From positions 1 to 15,697 of the forward strand of contig DATJSO010000052.1 in NCBI GenBank assembly GCA_035504075.1: a stretch of 15,697 nt of DNA. Direction: 5' to 3'. The notes beneath the pieces were generated by a model. The model did not search any database and had not been told where the DNA came from. It was given only the letters and a program-made list of their open reading frames with translations. Within the stretch, counting starts at the first letter, position 1. Each line of letters begins with the position of its first letter. Of this stretch, positions 1 through 8,724 are shown one piece after another. A program made the translations under genes and the position numbers. The stretch is from DATARH01 sp035504075 (GTDB lineage: Bacteria; Pseudomonadota; Alphaproteobacteria; ATCC43930; CGMCC-115725).

Positions 1-294
1 CGGCGCGACCGTGAATACGAAGAGCGTTATCGTCAGCTCGGCGTCGAGGACGATCTGGCCGCGCTCGAAGGCCTGACGCCCGGCACGCTTGTCGCGCTTG
101 CCGAGAACGGCATCAAGACGTTGGACGATTTCGCCGGGTTGGCGGGGGACGAGCTTGTCGAGATGCTCGAAGCGTCCGACCGCGGCGGCGCCAAACTGGA
201 GCTCGATGAGGCGAACGCGATGATCATGGCGGCGCGCGCCCACTGGTTCGGCGATGCCGAGCCGCAGGCCGGCGCGCCGGCAAGCGGAGAGTAA
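1..294 (+). CDS. nusA: Transcription termination/antitermination factor NusA, C-terminal end (partial)
   Basis: The window opens inside this gene; 97 codons and a TAA stop are visible. NusA binds RNA polymerase and nascent RNA and controls pausing, termination and antitermination. The visible part is an acidic helix-hairpin-helix repeat (LEGLTPGTLVALAENGIKTLDDFAGL, given here only as the region at residues 19-44 of the fragment), followed by a helix ending in ARAHWF and a short Ala/Pro-rich tail. That is the usual C-terminal repeat of proteobacterial NusA. The S1 and KH domains lie upstream of the window. The assignment rests on this repeat plus position directly before ylxR and infB, the order conserved in most bacteria. 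The stop is followed within a few bases by the ylxR reading frame, so the genes are probably co-transcribed. Confidence 0.9.
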   Translation, partial: RRDREYEERYRQLGVEDDLAALEGLTPGTLVALAENGIKTLDDFAGLAGDELVEMLEASDRGGAKLELDEANAMIMAARAHWFGDAEPQAGAPASGE

Positions 295-296
295 AG

Positions 297-965
297 ATCA
301 CATCCGGCGCGGCGCGTCCGACGCATGAGGGGACGCAGCAGCGTCGCTGCATTGTCACCGGCGAGGTGTGCGAGCGTGCCCGGCTGCTGCGCTGCGTCGT
401 CGGTCCGGATGGCGTCGTCGTCCCCGATATCGAGGGCCGGCTGCCCGGACGGGGTTTGTGGTTAACGCCGCGCCGCGATATAGTGGAGCGGGCGCTGCAG
501 AAGCGACTGTTCGCGCGGGCGGCGCGACGGCCGGTTGTCACGCCGCCCGAGCTTGCCGACCGTATCGAAAGCCTGCTGGCGCGGCGGTGCAGCGATCTCC
601 TCGGGCTCGCGCGGCGCGCCGGTCACGCCGTCGCCGGTTTTGAACGTGTCGGCGAGGCCGTGCGACGCGGGAGCGCAGGGTTGCTGCTGGAGGCGCTCGA
701 CGGCGCCGAAGGCGGTCGCCGCAAACTTGCCGTGCTCGGGCGCGGTCTGCCGTCGGTGCGCGCCTTGACGGCGGCCGAGCTCGGCGCCGCGTTTGGGCGC
801 GAGCGGGTCGTGCACGCGGCCGTCGGCGGCGCGCTGGCGCTGCGGTTGCTTGCCGACCTGGCGCGGCTGGCAGGGATGCGGCAGGCGGCGGAAGTGGACT
901 GCGCAACGGGTATCGTGCCGGCCGGGCCGGCGACAGAGGATGGTGGTTCGAAAGCGCATGACTGA
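297..965 (+). CDS. YlxR (DUF448) / L7Ae-like RNA-binding protein
   Basis: Small RNA-binding protein encoded between nusA and infB, as in most bacteria. The N-terminal YlxR domain shows RRCIVTGE, then VVGPDGVVVPDIEGRLPGRGLWLTP-type sequence (the GRGLW loop is diagnostic). The C-terminal half (about LLGLARRAGHAVAGFERVGE onward) resembles the L7Ae/L30e-like fold often fused to YlxR in alphaproteobacteria. The reading frame is open from the end of nusA, but ATG, GTG and TTG are absent upstream of the conserved Cys motif. The first ordinary start is GTG at 366, which would delete RRCIVTGE. I place the start at ATC 297, the only near-cognate codon at good distance (7 nt) from a GGAG (286-289) in the nusA 3' end; CTG 243 and ACG 321 are alternatives. 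The gene ends in TGA overlapping the infB start region. Family call is firm; the start is uncertain. Confidence 0.8.
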   Translation: MTSGAARPTHEGTQQRRCIVTGEVCERARLLRCVVGPDGVVVPDIEGRLPGRGLWLTPRRDIVERALQKRLFARAARRPVVTPPELADRIESLLARRCSDLLGLARRAGHAVAGFERVGEAVRRGSAGLLLEALDGAEGGRRKLAVLGRGLPSVRALTAAELGAAFGRERVVHAAVGGALALRLLADLARLAGMRQAAEVDCATGIVPAGPATEDGGSKAHD

Positions 966-3591
966 AGCGAACGAGCAGGAAGCCCAGGACAAAGAGCAGA
1001 AGCGGCCGCTGACGCTGCGATCGGGCGGCACTCTCGGGTTGCGCCGGCCGGTCGAGACCGGTCAGGTCCGCCAGAGCTTTTCGCACGGCCGCTCGAAGCA
1101 GGTCGCGGTCGAGGTGCGCAAGCGGCGCGTCATCGCGCCGGGTACCGCCGAGCCGAGCCGCGCCGAGCCGGCGCCCGGTGTGCCGCGGATCCAGCCCGCG
1201 CCGGCGGCGCCGGCGACCGCCGAACCGGCGCGCCGGCTCAGCGCGCCGCGCGCGTTGACGGCCGAAGAGACCGCAATGCGGGTGCGGGTGCTGCAGGATG
1301 CCCACAAGGCCGACGAGGAGGCGCGCCGCCGCGCCGCCCTTGCCGAGGCCGACCGCCGCCGCCAGGAAGTAGAACGCGCCGAGGAAGAGGCGCGCCGCCA
1401 CGCCGAAGAGGACGCGCGCCGCCGTCAGGAAGAGGCGGAAGCGAAAAAGCGCGAGGCCGAGGAAGCAAAACAGCGCGCCGTTGAAGAAGAGGCGCGGCGC
1501 AAGGAGGAGGAGTCGCGGCGCGAAGTCGCCGAGCGCGCCGGCAAGGCGGCCGCCGCCAAGGTCGCGGCGTTGGCCGCTGCCGGCAAGATGGCGGCGCCGG
1601 CGGAGGAGGAAGAGGAAGAACGGCCGGCCGCCGCGCGGCTGGGTCGCCGGCCGGAGCTGAAGCGCCCGGCCGCGCCGGTTCGCCGCGCCGACGAGCAGCG
1701 CCGCCGCACCGGCAAGTTGACCGTGACCCGAGCGCTTGACGAGGATGCCGGCGAACGCATGCGCAGCCTCGCCTCGGTGCGGCGCGCCCGCGAGCGCGAG
1801 CGCCAGCGGATGTATCGGCAGGAGCAGACGAAGATCGTCCGCGATGTCGTGATCCCGGAGGCGATCACGATCCAGGAACTGGCCAACCGCATGGCCGAGC
1901 GCGGCGCCGATGTGATCAAGGCGTTGATGCGCATGGGCGTCATGGCGACGATCAACCAGTCGATCGATGCCGACACTGCCGAGCTGATCGTCGGCGAGTT
2001 CGGCCATCGCGCCCGCCGCGTCGCCGAAAGCGATGTCGAGATCGGGCTGCGCGGCGAAGTCGACGAACCCGCGATGCTCGAACCGCGCGCCCCGGTCGTC
2101 ACCGTCATGGGACACGTCGACCACGGCAAGACCTCGCTGCTGGATGCGTTGCGCGAGACCGATGTCGCGGCCGGCGAGGCGGGCGGCATAACCCAGCACA
2201 TCGGCGCATACCGCGTGCAGCTGAAAAGCGGCCGCCAGATCACCTTCATCGACACGCCGGGCCACCAAGCGTTCACCGCGATGCGCGCGCGCGGCGCCAA
2301 TATCACCGATATCGTCGTGCTGGTCGTCGCCGCCGACGACGGCATCATGGAACAGACCGTCGAGGCGATCCGCCATGCCAAGGCGGCCGAGGTGCCGATC
2401 ATCGTCGCGATCAACAAAATCGATCGCCCCGACGCCCGGCCCGACCGGGTGCGCCAGGAGCTGCTGCAGCATGAAATCGTCGTCGAGGAAATGGGCGGCG
2501 AGGTGCTCGATGTCGAAGTCTCGGCCTTGAAGAAGACGAACCTCGACAAGCTCGAAGAGGCGATCCTCTTACAGGCCGAGCTGCTTGACCTGACCGCCAA
2601 TCCGAACCGTCCGGCCGAGGGGGTCGTGCTGGAAGCCCAGCTCGAGCGCGGCCGCGGTCCGGTTGCCACCGTGCTGGTGCAGCGCGGCACGCTGAAGGTC
2701 GGCGACATCTTTGTCTCCGGCGGCGAATGGGGCCGCGTGCGCGCGCTGGTCGACGAGCGCGGCCAGAACCTGCGCGAAGCCGGCCCCTCGACCCCGATCG
2801 AGGTGCTGGGACTTAACGGTTTGCCGCTCGCCGGCGACGATTTCGTCGTCGTCGATGACGAAGGCCGGGCCCGCGAGATCGCCGATTTCCGTCAGCGCCG
2901 GCGCCGCGACCAGGCGGCCGCGGCGGGCGGCCGCGGCACGCTCGAACAGATGTTTTCCAGGATCGCCGCTGGTGCCGCAAAAGAAATGGCGGTCGTCGTC
3001 AAGTCCGACGTGCAGGGCTCGCTTGAAGCGATCGTCGGCTCGTTGGAAAAATTATCGACTGACGAGGTTTCGGTCCGCGTGCTGCACTCGGCGGTCGGCG
3101 GTATCACCGAAAGCGACGTGATCCTCGCCAAGGCGACCGGCGCCTTGATCATCGGCTTCAACGTCCGCGCCAACCCGCAAGCGCGCGAACTGGCGCAGCG
3201 CGATGGCGTCGAGATCCGCTATTACGCGATCATCTACGACCTGATCGACGACGTGAAGGCGGCGCTGTCGGGCATGCTGTCGCCGACGCTGCGCGAACGC
3301 TTCCTCGGCAACGCCTCGATCCGCGAAGTCTTCAACATCACCCGTGTCGGCAAGGTCGCCGGCTGCATGGTGACGGACGGCGTCGTGCGGCGCGGCGCCA
3401 AGGTGCGGCTGTTGCGCGACAACATCGTCATTCACGAGGGCAGCCTGAAGACACTGAAGCGCTTCAAGGACGAAGTGCGCGAGGTGCGCGAAGGCTACGA
3501 ATGCGGCATGGCCTTCGAGAATTACGAAAACATCCAGCAGGGCGACGTGATCGAGTGCTTCGAACTGGAGGAGGTTGCCCGCGCGCTGTAA
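958..3591 (+). CDS. infB: Translation initiation factor IF-2
   Basis: GTPase that delivers initiator fMet-tRNA to the 30S subunit and promotes subunit joining; cytoplasmic. The 877-residue product has an alphaproteobacterial N-terminus (KRPLTLRSGGTLGL, then VRQSFSHGRSK near residues 37-47), a long charged Ala/Arg/Glu helical region (about 95-230), the conserved N-domain that precedes the GTPase, and the G domain: G1 GHVDHGKT 385-392, G2 GGITQHIGAY, G3 DTPGH 432-436, G4 NKID 486-489, G5 SAL at 522. Domains II, III and the C-terminal fMet-tRNA-binding domain follow and end in GDVIECFELEEVARAL. ATG 958 overlaps the ylxR stop by 8 nt, so translation is probably coupled. An in-frame ATG at 940 (MVVRKRMTEAN) is an alternative, but has GAGG directly abutting it. 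Complete, with no missing GTPase residue. Confidence 0.97.
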   Translation: MTEANEQEAQDKEQKRPLTLRSGGTLGLRRPVETGQVRQSFSHGRSKQVAVEVRKRRVIAPGTAEPSRAEPAPGVPRIQPAPAAPATAEPARRLSAPRALTAEETAMRVRVLQDAHKADEEARRRAALAEADRRRQEVERAEEEARRHAEEDARRRQEEAEAKKREAEEAKQRAVEEEARRKEEESRREVAERAGKAAAAKVAALAAAGKMAAPAEEEEEERPAAARLGRRPELKRPAAPVRRADEQRRRTGKLTVTRALDEDAGERMRSLASVRRARERERQRMYRQEQTKIVRDVVIPEAITIQELANRMAERGADVIKALMRMGVMATINQSIDADTAELIVGEFGHRARRVAESDVEIGLRGEVDEPAMLEPRAPVVTVMGHVDHGKTSLLDALRETDVAAGEAGGITQHIGAYRVQLKSGRQITFIDTPGHQAFTAMRARGANITDIVVLVVAADDGIMEQTVEAIRHAKAAEVPIIVAINKIDRPDARPDRVRQELLQHEIVVEEMGGEVLDVEVSALKKTNLDKLEEAILLQAELLDLTANPNRPAEGVVLEAQLERGRGPVATVLVQRGTLKVGDIFVSGGEWGRVRALVDERGQNLREAGPSTPIEVLGLNGLPLAGDDFVVVDDEGRAREIADFRQRRRRDQAAAAGGRGTLEQMFSRIAAGAAKEMAVVVKSDVQGSLEAIVGSLEKLSTDEVSVRVLHSAVGGITESDVILAKATGALIIGFNVRANPQARELAQRDGVEIRYYAIIYDLIDDVKAALSGMLSPTLRERFLGNASIREVFNITRVGKVAGCMVTDGVVRRGAKVRLLRDNIVIHEGSLKTLKRFKDEVREVREGYECGMAFENYENIQQGDVIECFELEEVARAL

Positions 3592-3601
3592 TCGGCAATC
3601 G

Positions 3602-3835
3602 ATGCCGACGATCAGCACGTTTCGCGGCATCGCCATCCGCATGTATTACGAGGATCATTCTCCGCCGCACTTCCACGCCCTATATCAGGGACGCGAGGCA
3701 AAGGTGCGCATCGATCCTCCGTCGGTGATAGAGGGTGAGCTGCCATCGCGAATTGCCCGAAGCGTCTTGGCGTGGGCGGAGCGCATCGATCCCGGTTGCA
3801 GCAGAACGGCTCGCGCGCGTTCAGGAATGGATTAG
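3602..3835 (+). CDS. DUF4160 small protein, probably frameshifted
   Basis: The 77-residue frame starts MPTISTFRGIAIRMYYEDH and contains PPHFHALYQGREAKVRID and VIEGELPSR. These match the DUF4160 family: a start resembling MP.IS.F.GI.I.MY..DH, then PPHFHA, then EG.LP. DUF4160 genes are usually small, often paired with DUF2442, and have been suggested to be toxin-antitoxin-like; no activity is known to me. No DUF2442 partner is visible. After VLAWAERID this frame diverges into unmatched sequence (GCSRTARARSGMD), whereas the +1 frame continues as PVAAERLARVQEW, closer to the family's usual C-terminal helix. One extra C in the CCC at 3791-3793 would explain this. The gene sits 10 nt after infB with no clear ribosome-binding site. 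An in-frame TTG at 3575 abuts GGAGGAGG and is a less likely start. It interrupts the normal infB-rbfA adjacency. Confidence 0.7.
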   Translation: MPTISTFRGIAIRMYYEDHSPPHFHALYQGREAKVRIDPPSVIEGELPSRIARSVLAWAERIDPGCSRTARARSGMD

Positions 3836-3920
3836 GCGCGAGATGGAGCGGATTAGGCGCGAGATGGAGCGCGCCACTGAAGACCCGGCGCATCGGGATG
3901 CCCCGCGAGTGAGCGCGTGA
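3792..3920 (+). other. Displaced C-terminal reading frame of the DUF4160 gene
   Basis: The +1 frame relative to the DUF4160 gene stays open from before 3792 to a TGA at 3918-3920. It encodes PVAAERLARVQEWIRREMER, a second copy of IRREMER, then ATEDPAHRDAPRVSA. It joins naturally onto the DUF4160 frame if one base in the CCC run at 3791-3793 is surplus, giving a product of about 105 residues that stops 11 nt before rbfA. Whether this is an old frameshift mutation, a sequencing error or a true frame change cannot be decided from the sequence alone. It could also be non-coding spacer. Confidence 0.4.
3830..3871 (+). repeat. 21-bp perfect tandem duplication
   Basis: Positions 3830-3850 and 3851-3871 are identical 21-bp units, each containing GATTAGGCG and GATGGAGCG. 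The unit is a multiple of three, so in the displaced DUF4160 frame it repeats IRREMER in register, while in the original frame it places the TAG stop in the first copy. This looks like a recent slippage duplication. Confidence 0.9.
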
Positions 3921-3931
3921 CCATTTAAGCA

Positions 3932-4357
3932 ATGCCGAGACGTAAGGAAAAGGAATACGCGCCGGCGGCGCGGGCGGCCAGTCAGCGGCAATTGCGCGTC
4001 GGCGAAGAATTGCGGCACGCGCTGGCGCAGTTGCTGCGCCCCGGCGAATTGCGCGACCCCGCACTGAGCGGCGCCAACATCACGGTGACCGAAGTCCGCG
4101 TCAGCCCGGACCTGAAGAATGCGACGGCTTTCGTCATGCCGCTCGCCGGCGCCGACGTCGACGCGATCATGGCCGGGCTGAAGCGCAGCGCGGCGTATCT
4201 GAAGGGCCGGGTTGCCCGCGCCGTCGAATTGCGCCAAACGCCAAGTCTTGTTTTCGCCTTGGACCATGCCTTTGACAACGCGGCGCGCATTGCCGCGCTG
4301 CTCGCCCTCCCCGAGGTCGAGCGCGATCTGCACCCGAAGCCCGATGACGACGAGTGA
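3932..4357 (+). CDS. rbfA: 30S ribosome-binding factor RbfA
   Basis: Assembly factor that binds the immature 30S subunit and helps 16S rRNA 5'-end maturation, important in the cold. The 141-residue product starts MPRRKEKEYAPAARAASQ, then RQLRVGEELRHALAQLLRPGE, the first helix of the RbfA KH-like fold. ITVTEVRVSPDLKNATAFVMPL is the conserved beta strand pair, and TPSLVFALDHAFDNAARIAALL is the C-terminal strand and helix. Length is usual for alphaproteobacteria. The acidic end (PKPDDDE) overlaps the truB start, so the pair is probably translationally coupled. No strong Shine-Dalgarno is seen before ATG 3932. In most genomes this gene follows infB directly; here the DUF4160 gene lies between. 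Confidence 0.95.
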   Translation: MPRRKEKEYAPAARAASQRQLRVGEELRHALAQLLRPGELRDPALSGANITVTEVRVSPDLKNATAFVMPLAGADVDAIMAGLKRSAAYLKGRVARAVELRQTPSLVFALDHAFDNAARIAALLALPEVERDLHPKPDDDE

Positions 4358-5246
4358 GCGCGGCCTGCACGGCTGGCTCGTCATCGACAAGCCGCCGGGC
4401 ATCACCTCGGCCCGTGCCGTCGCGCTCGTCAAGCGCGCGACCGCGGCCAAGGTCGGGCATGCCGGCACGCTCGACCCGCTCGCCACCGGCGTGTTGCCGC
4501 TGGCGCTCGGCGAAGCGACAAAGACGATGCCGTGCATCGCGCATGCCCGGAAGCAGTACCGCTTCCGCCTTCGCTGGGGCATCGCCACCGACACCGACGA
4601 CGGTGAGGGGCGCGTCGTCGGCGAAAGCGCGGCCCGCCCCTCCGCCGCCGCGATCGGGGCCGCGCTGCCGGGCCTCACCGGCGCGATCCTGCAGCGCCCG
4701 CCGCCCTATTCGGCGATCAAACTGGCGGGGCGCCGTTCCTATGCGCTGGCCCGCGCCGGACGGCCGCCGGAACTTGCCGGCCGCCCCGTCGTGGTCTTTG
4801 AGTTGCGGCTGTTGGCGGCCGCCGATCCGGACCATGCGGATTTCGCCGCCGTCGTCGGCGAAGGGACCTATATCCGCGCGCTGGCCCGCGATCTCGCCGC
4901 GGCGCTCGGCACGTTCGGCCATATCGTCGCGCTGCGCCGGCTGGCCGTCGGCCGCTTTACCGAGGAACAGGCAATTCCACTGGAAACTGCCGTCTCGCTT
5001 GGGCATAGTCTCGGCCGCTCCGCGCATCTGCTGCCGCTTGAGACGGCGCTGGACGACATCCCGGCGCTCGCCGTAACGGCGGAAGACGCGGCCCGGTTGC
5101 GCCACGGCCAGCGGGTGATGCCGCGATGCGTCCCCGCAGGAATCGCTGACGGCGCGCTGCTTGGCGCCTGGCACGAGCGGCACGTCGTCGCCCTGGCGCG
5201 GATCGAGGCCGGCGCGCTGCGCCCGGTGCGCATCATTCTGACGTGA
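4344..5246 (+). CDS. truB: tRNA pseudouridine(55) synthase TruB
   Basis: Isomerises uridine 55 in the T-arm of tRNA to pseudouridine. The 300-residue product has the expected N-terminus (GLHGWLVIDKPPGITSARAV), the catalytic motif GHAGTLDPLATGVL with the nucleophilic Asp at residue 44, the KQYRFRLRWGIATDTDD segment, RPPPYSAIKLAGRRSYALAR, and GTYIRALARDLAAALG; these are the conserved TruB blocks. A shorter C-terminal region follows (VTAEDAARLRHGQ and so on) in place of a clear PUA domain. ATG 4344 lies inside the last codons of rbfA (14-nt overlap) and places the conserved LVIDKP at the usual distance from the start. The stop lies 12 nt before rpsO. Nothing suggests inactivity. Confidence 0.96.
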   Translation: MTTSERGLHGWLVIDKPPGITSARAVALVKRATAAKVGHAGTLDPLATGVLPLALGEATKTMPCIAHARKQYRFRLRWGIATDTDDGEGRVVGESAARPSAAAIGAALPGLTGAILQRPPPYSAIKLAGRRSYALARAGRPPELAGRPVVVFELRLLAAADPDHADFAAVVGEGTYIRALARDLAAALGTFGHIVALRRLAVGRFTEEQAIPLETAVSLGHSLGRSAHLLPLETALDDIPALAVTAEDAARLRHGQRVMPRCVPAGIADGALLGAWHERHVVALARIEAGALRPVRIILT

Positions 5247-5258
5247 AGGGAAATCGCG

Positions 5259-5528
5259 ATGTCGATAACACCAGAGCGCAAGCAGGCGCTGATCGGAGAC
5301 TATGGAATGAAGCCGGGCGATACCGGCTCGCCCGAGGTACAGGTGGCGATCCTGTCGGAGCGCATCCGCAACCTGACGGACCATCTGGGGACCCACAAAA
5401 AGGACTTCCACTCGCGCCGCGGTCTCCTCGTCATGGTCGGGCAGCGGCGACGCTTGTTGGATTACTTGCGGCGATCGGATCAGGAGCGCTATCAGACGCT
5501 GATCGGCCGCCTCGGTCTGCGCCGCTGA
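5259..5528 (+). CDS. rpsO: 30S ribosomal protein S15
   Basis: Primary 16S rRNA-binding protein of the small subunit platform, also involved in an intersubunit bridge. The 89-residue product has the exact family length and motifs: MSITPERKQALIGDY, DTGSPEVQVAILSERIRNLT, LGTHKKDFHSRRGLL and RRRLLDYLR...RYQTLIGRLGLRR. An AAGGGA at 5246-5251 lies 7 nt before the ATG and overlaps the truB stop. In E. coli S15 represses its own translation through its leader; the 12-nt gap here leaves no room for a long leader of its own, so any such control would have to use truB sequence. Next downstream is pnp, the conserved order. Confidence 0.98.
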   Translation: MSITPERKQALIGDYGMKPGDTGSPEVQVAILSERIRNLTDHLGTHKKDFHSRRGLLVMVGQRRRLLDYLRRSDQERYQTLIGRLGLRR

Positions 5529-5741
5529 TCGCACTGCCAATCGCAGGCATGCGGCCGCGATGGCCGCAATCCAATTCGCGCGCGGCTGCATTGCGGCCGG
5601 CGCAAACATCGCCATATGCGTGTCGATATGACAGGTGAGGCGATAATCGCCGGCGACGGGACGGCCCGTCGCGCGACAGCGCCGGGGACGGCTGTGCGCC
5701 GTGCCTTTGGCGCTGTCGGTTTGTCTGGAGGAAGATAACGG
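5529..5741 (+). promoter_or_regulatory. rpsO-pnp intergenic leader with several hairpins
   Basis: No gene is seen in this gap of about 210 nt. It holds a series of inverted repeats: 5550-5568 (7-bp stem, 5-nt loop), 5639-5651 (6-bp arms, 1-nt centre), 5654-5671 (7-bp stem, 4-nt loop), and 5671-5699 (9-bp stem with one bulged G). The arm 5675-5683 is also perfectly complementary to 5709-5717, giving an alternative stem. The gap ends in a GGAGG (5727-5731) 10 nt before the pnp ATG. In E. coli the pnp leader is cleaved by RNase III and autoregulated by PNPase; a comparable role here is inference. None of the stems is followed by a T run, so I do not call an intrinsic terminator. Confidence 0.55.
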
Positions 5742-7889
<2,148 letters not shown>

Positions 7890-7959
7890 GCGTCTGCCGG
7901 CGCGTGCGGCCGGACCAACTGCCTCGACATCGACCTCGCGGCGCGGCCGACTGTTTGGG

Positions 7960-8724
7960 ATGCTGCCGCCGGTGATCGGGCATCGCGGCGCGGCGGCGCA
8001 CGCGCCGGAAAACACGCTCGCCGGGCTGCGCGCCGCCGGGGCGCTGGGCTGCGGCTGGGTCGAATTTGACGTGCGGCTGACCGCCGACGGGGTGCCGGTG
8101 CTGTGCCATGATCCGACGCTCGACCGGACGACCGACGGCAGCGGGCCCGTCGCTGCGCAGCCGCTGGCGGCGGTCCGGCGCCTCGATGCCGGCCGCTGGT
8201 TTGCGGCCGAATTCGCAGGCGAGCGCGTGCCGATGCTGGATGAGGCGCTGGCGCTCTGCGGCGAACTCGGCCTCGGCGCCGACATCGAGATGAAACCGGA
8301 GCTGGGCCGCGAATATGCGACCGCGGCGGCGGTAGCCGCGGCGCTCACCCGCTGCGGCGGACGGCGCCCGCCGATGCTGGCCTCGAGTTTCCGGTTGCCG
8401 GCGCTGGCGGCGCTACAGACATTGGCGCCGCAGATACCGCGCGGCCTGCTGTTTCGGCTGGTGCCGCGCGGTTGGGCCGATATCGCGCGGCGTCTCGGCG
8501 TCGGCGTCATCGGGGTGGACAGCCGGCGGCTGCCGTCGCATCGCGCCGCTGCGGTCCGCGCCGCCGGCTACCCGCTCGCCGCCTTCACGGTCAATGATCC
8601 GGCCCGTGCGCGGCTCCTCTTCGCGTCGGGCGTGACTTCCGTTTTCAGCGACGCTCCCGATATAATTCTGAGAACCGCCGCGGGACATCGGGCGGCCTCG
8701 AGGCGGCAAGGAGCAAATGGGTGA
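7960..8724 (+). CDS. Glycerophosphodiester phosphodiesterase family protein
   Basis: Predicted to hydrolyse glycerophosphodiesters to glycerol 3-phosphate and an alcohol. The 254-residue product shows the GDPD signature from the start: IGHRGAAAHAPENT (His8, Arg9, Glu17, Asn18), VEFDVRLTADGVPVLCHD (Glu35, Asp37, His50) and LDRTTDGSGPV, then DIEMKPE (a further metal/acid site), and late in the barrel GVDSRRLPSHR and FTVNDPARARLLFASGVTSVFSDAPD. This is the normal TIM-barrel order. No signal peptide is evident, so it is probably cytoplasmic. Its ATG has no good Shine-Dalgarno and lies 70 nt after pnp; an in-frame GTG at 7972 is just possible. Its stop overlaps the next gene by 4 nt, so those two are likely one unit. 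Substrate cannot be told from sequence. Confidence 0.93.
   Translation: MLPPVIGHRGAAAHAPENTLAGLRAAGALGCGWVEFDVRLTADGVPVLCHDPTLDRTTDGSGPVAAQPLAAVRRLDAGRWFAAEFAGERVPMLDEALALCGELGLGADIEMKPELGREYATAAAVAAALTRCGGRRPPMLASSFRLPALAALQTLAPQIPRGLLFRLVPRGWADIARRLGVGVIGVDSRRLPSHRAAAVRAAGYPLAAFTVNDPARARLLFASGVTSVFSDAPDIILRTAAGHRAASRRQGANG

Noticed and set aside
538..2472. Long minus-strand frame (644 codons) opposite ylxR and infB
   Set aside because: It lies opposite infB, whose GTPase motifs are unmistakable. Long antisense frames are expected at this GC content, and the translation is low-complexity His/Arg/Asp-rich with no family motif.
5550..5568. Intrinsic terminator after rpsO
   Set aside because: The stem is only 7 bp and no T run follows; it is kept only as part of the leader description.
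7890..7959. Terminator or promoter between pnp and GDPD
   Set aside because: The 70 nt hold only weak GC-rich self-complementarity and no T run, -10 or -35 that I can support.
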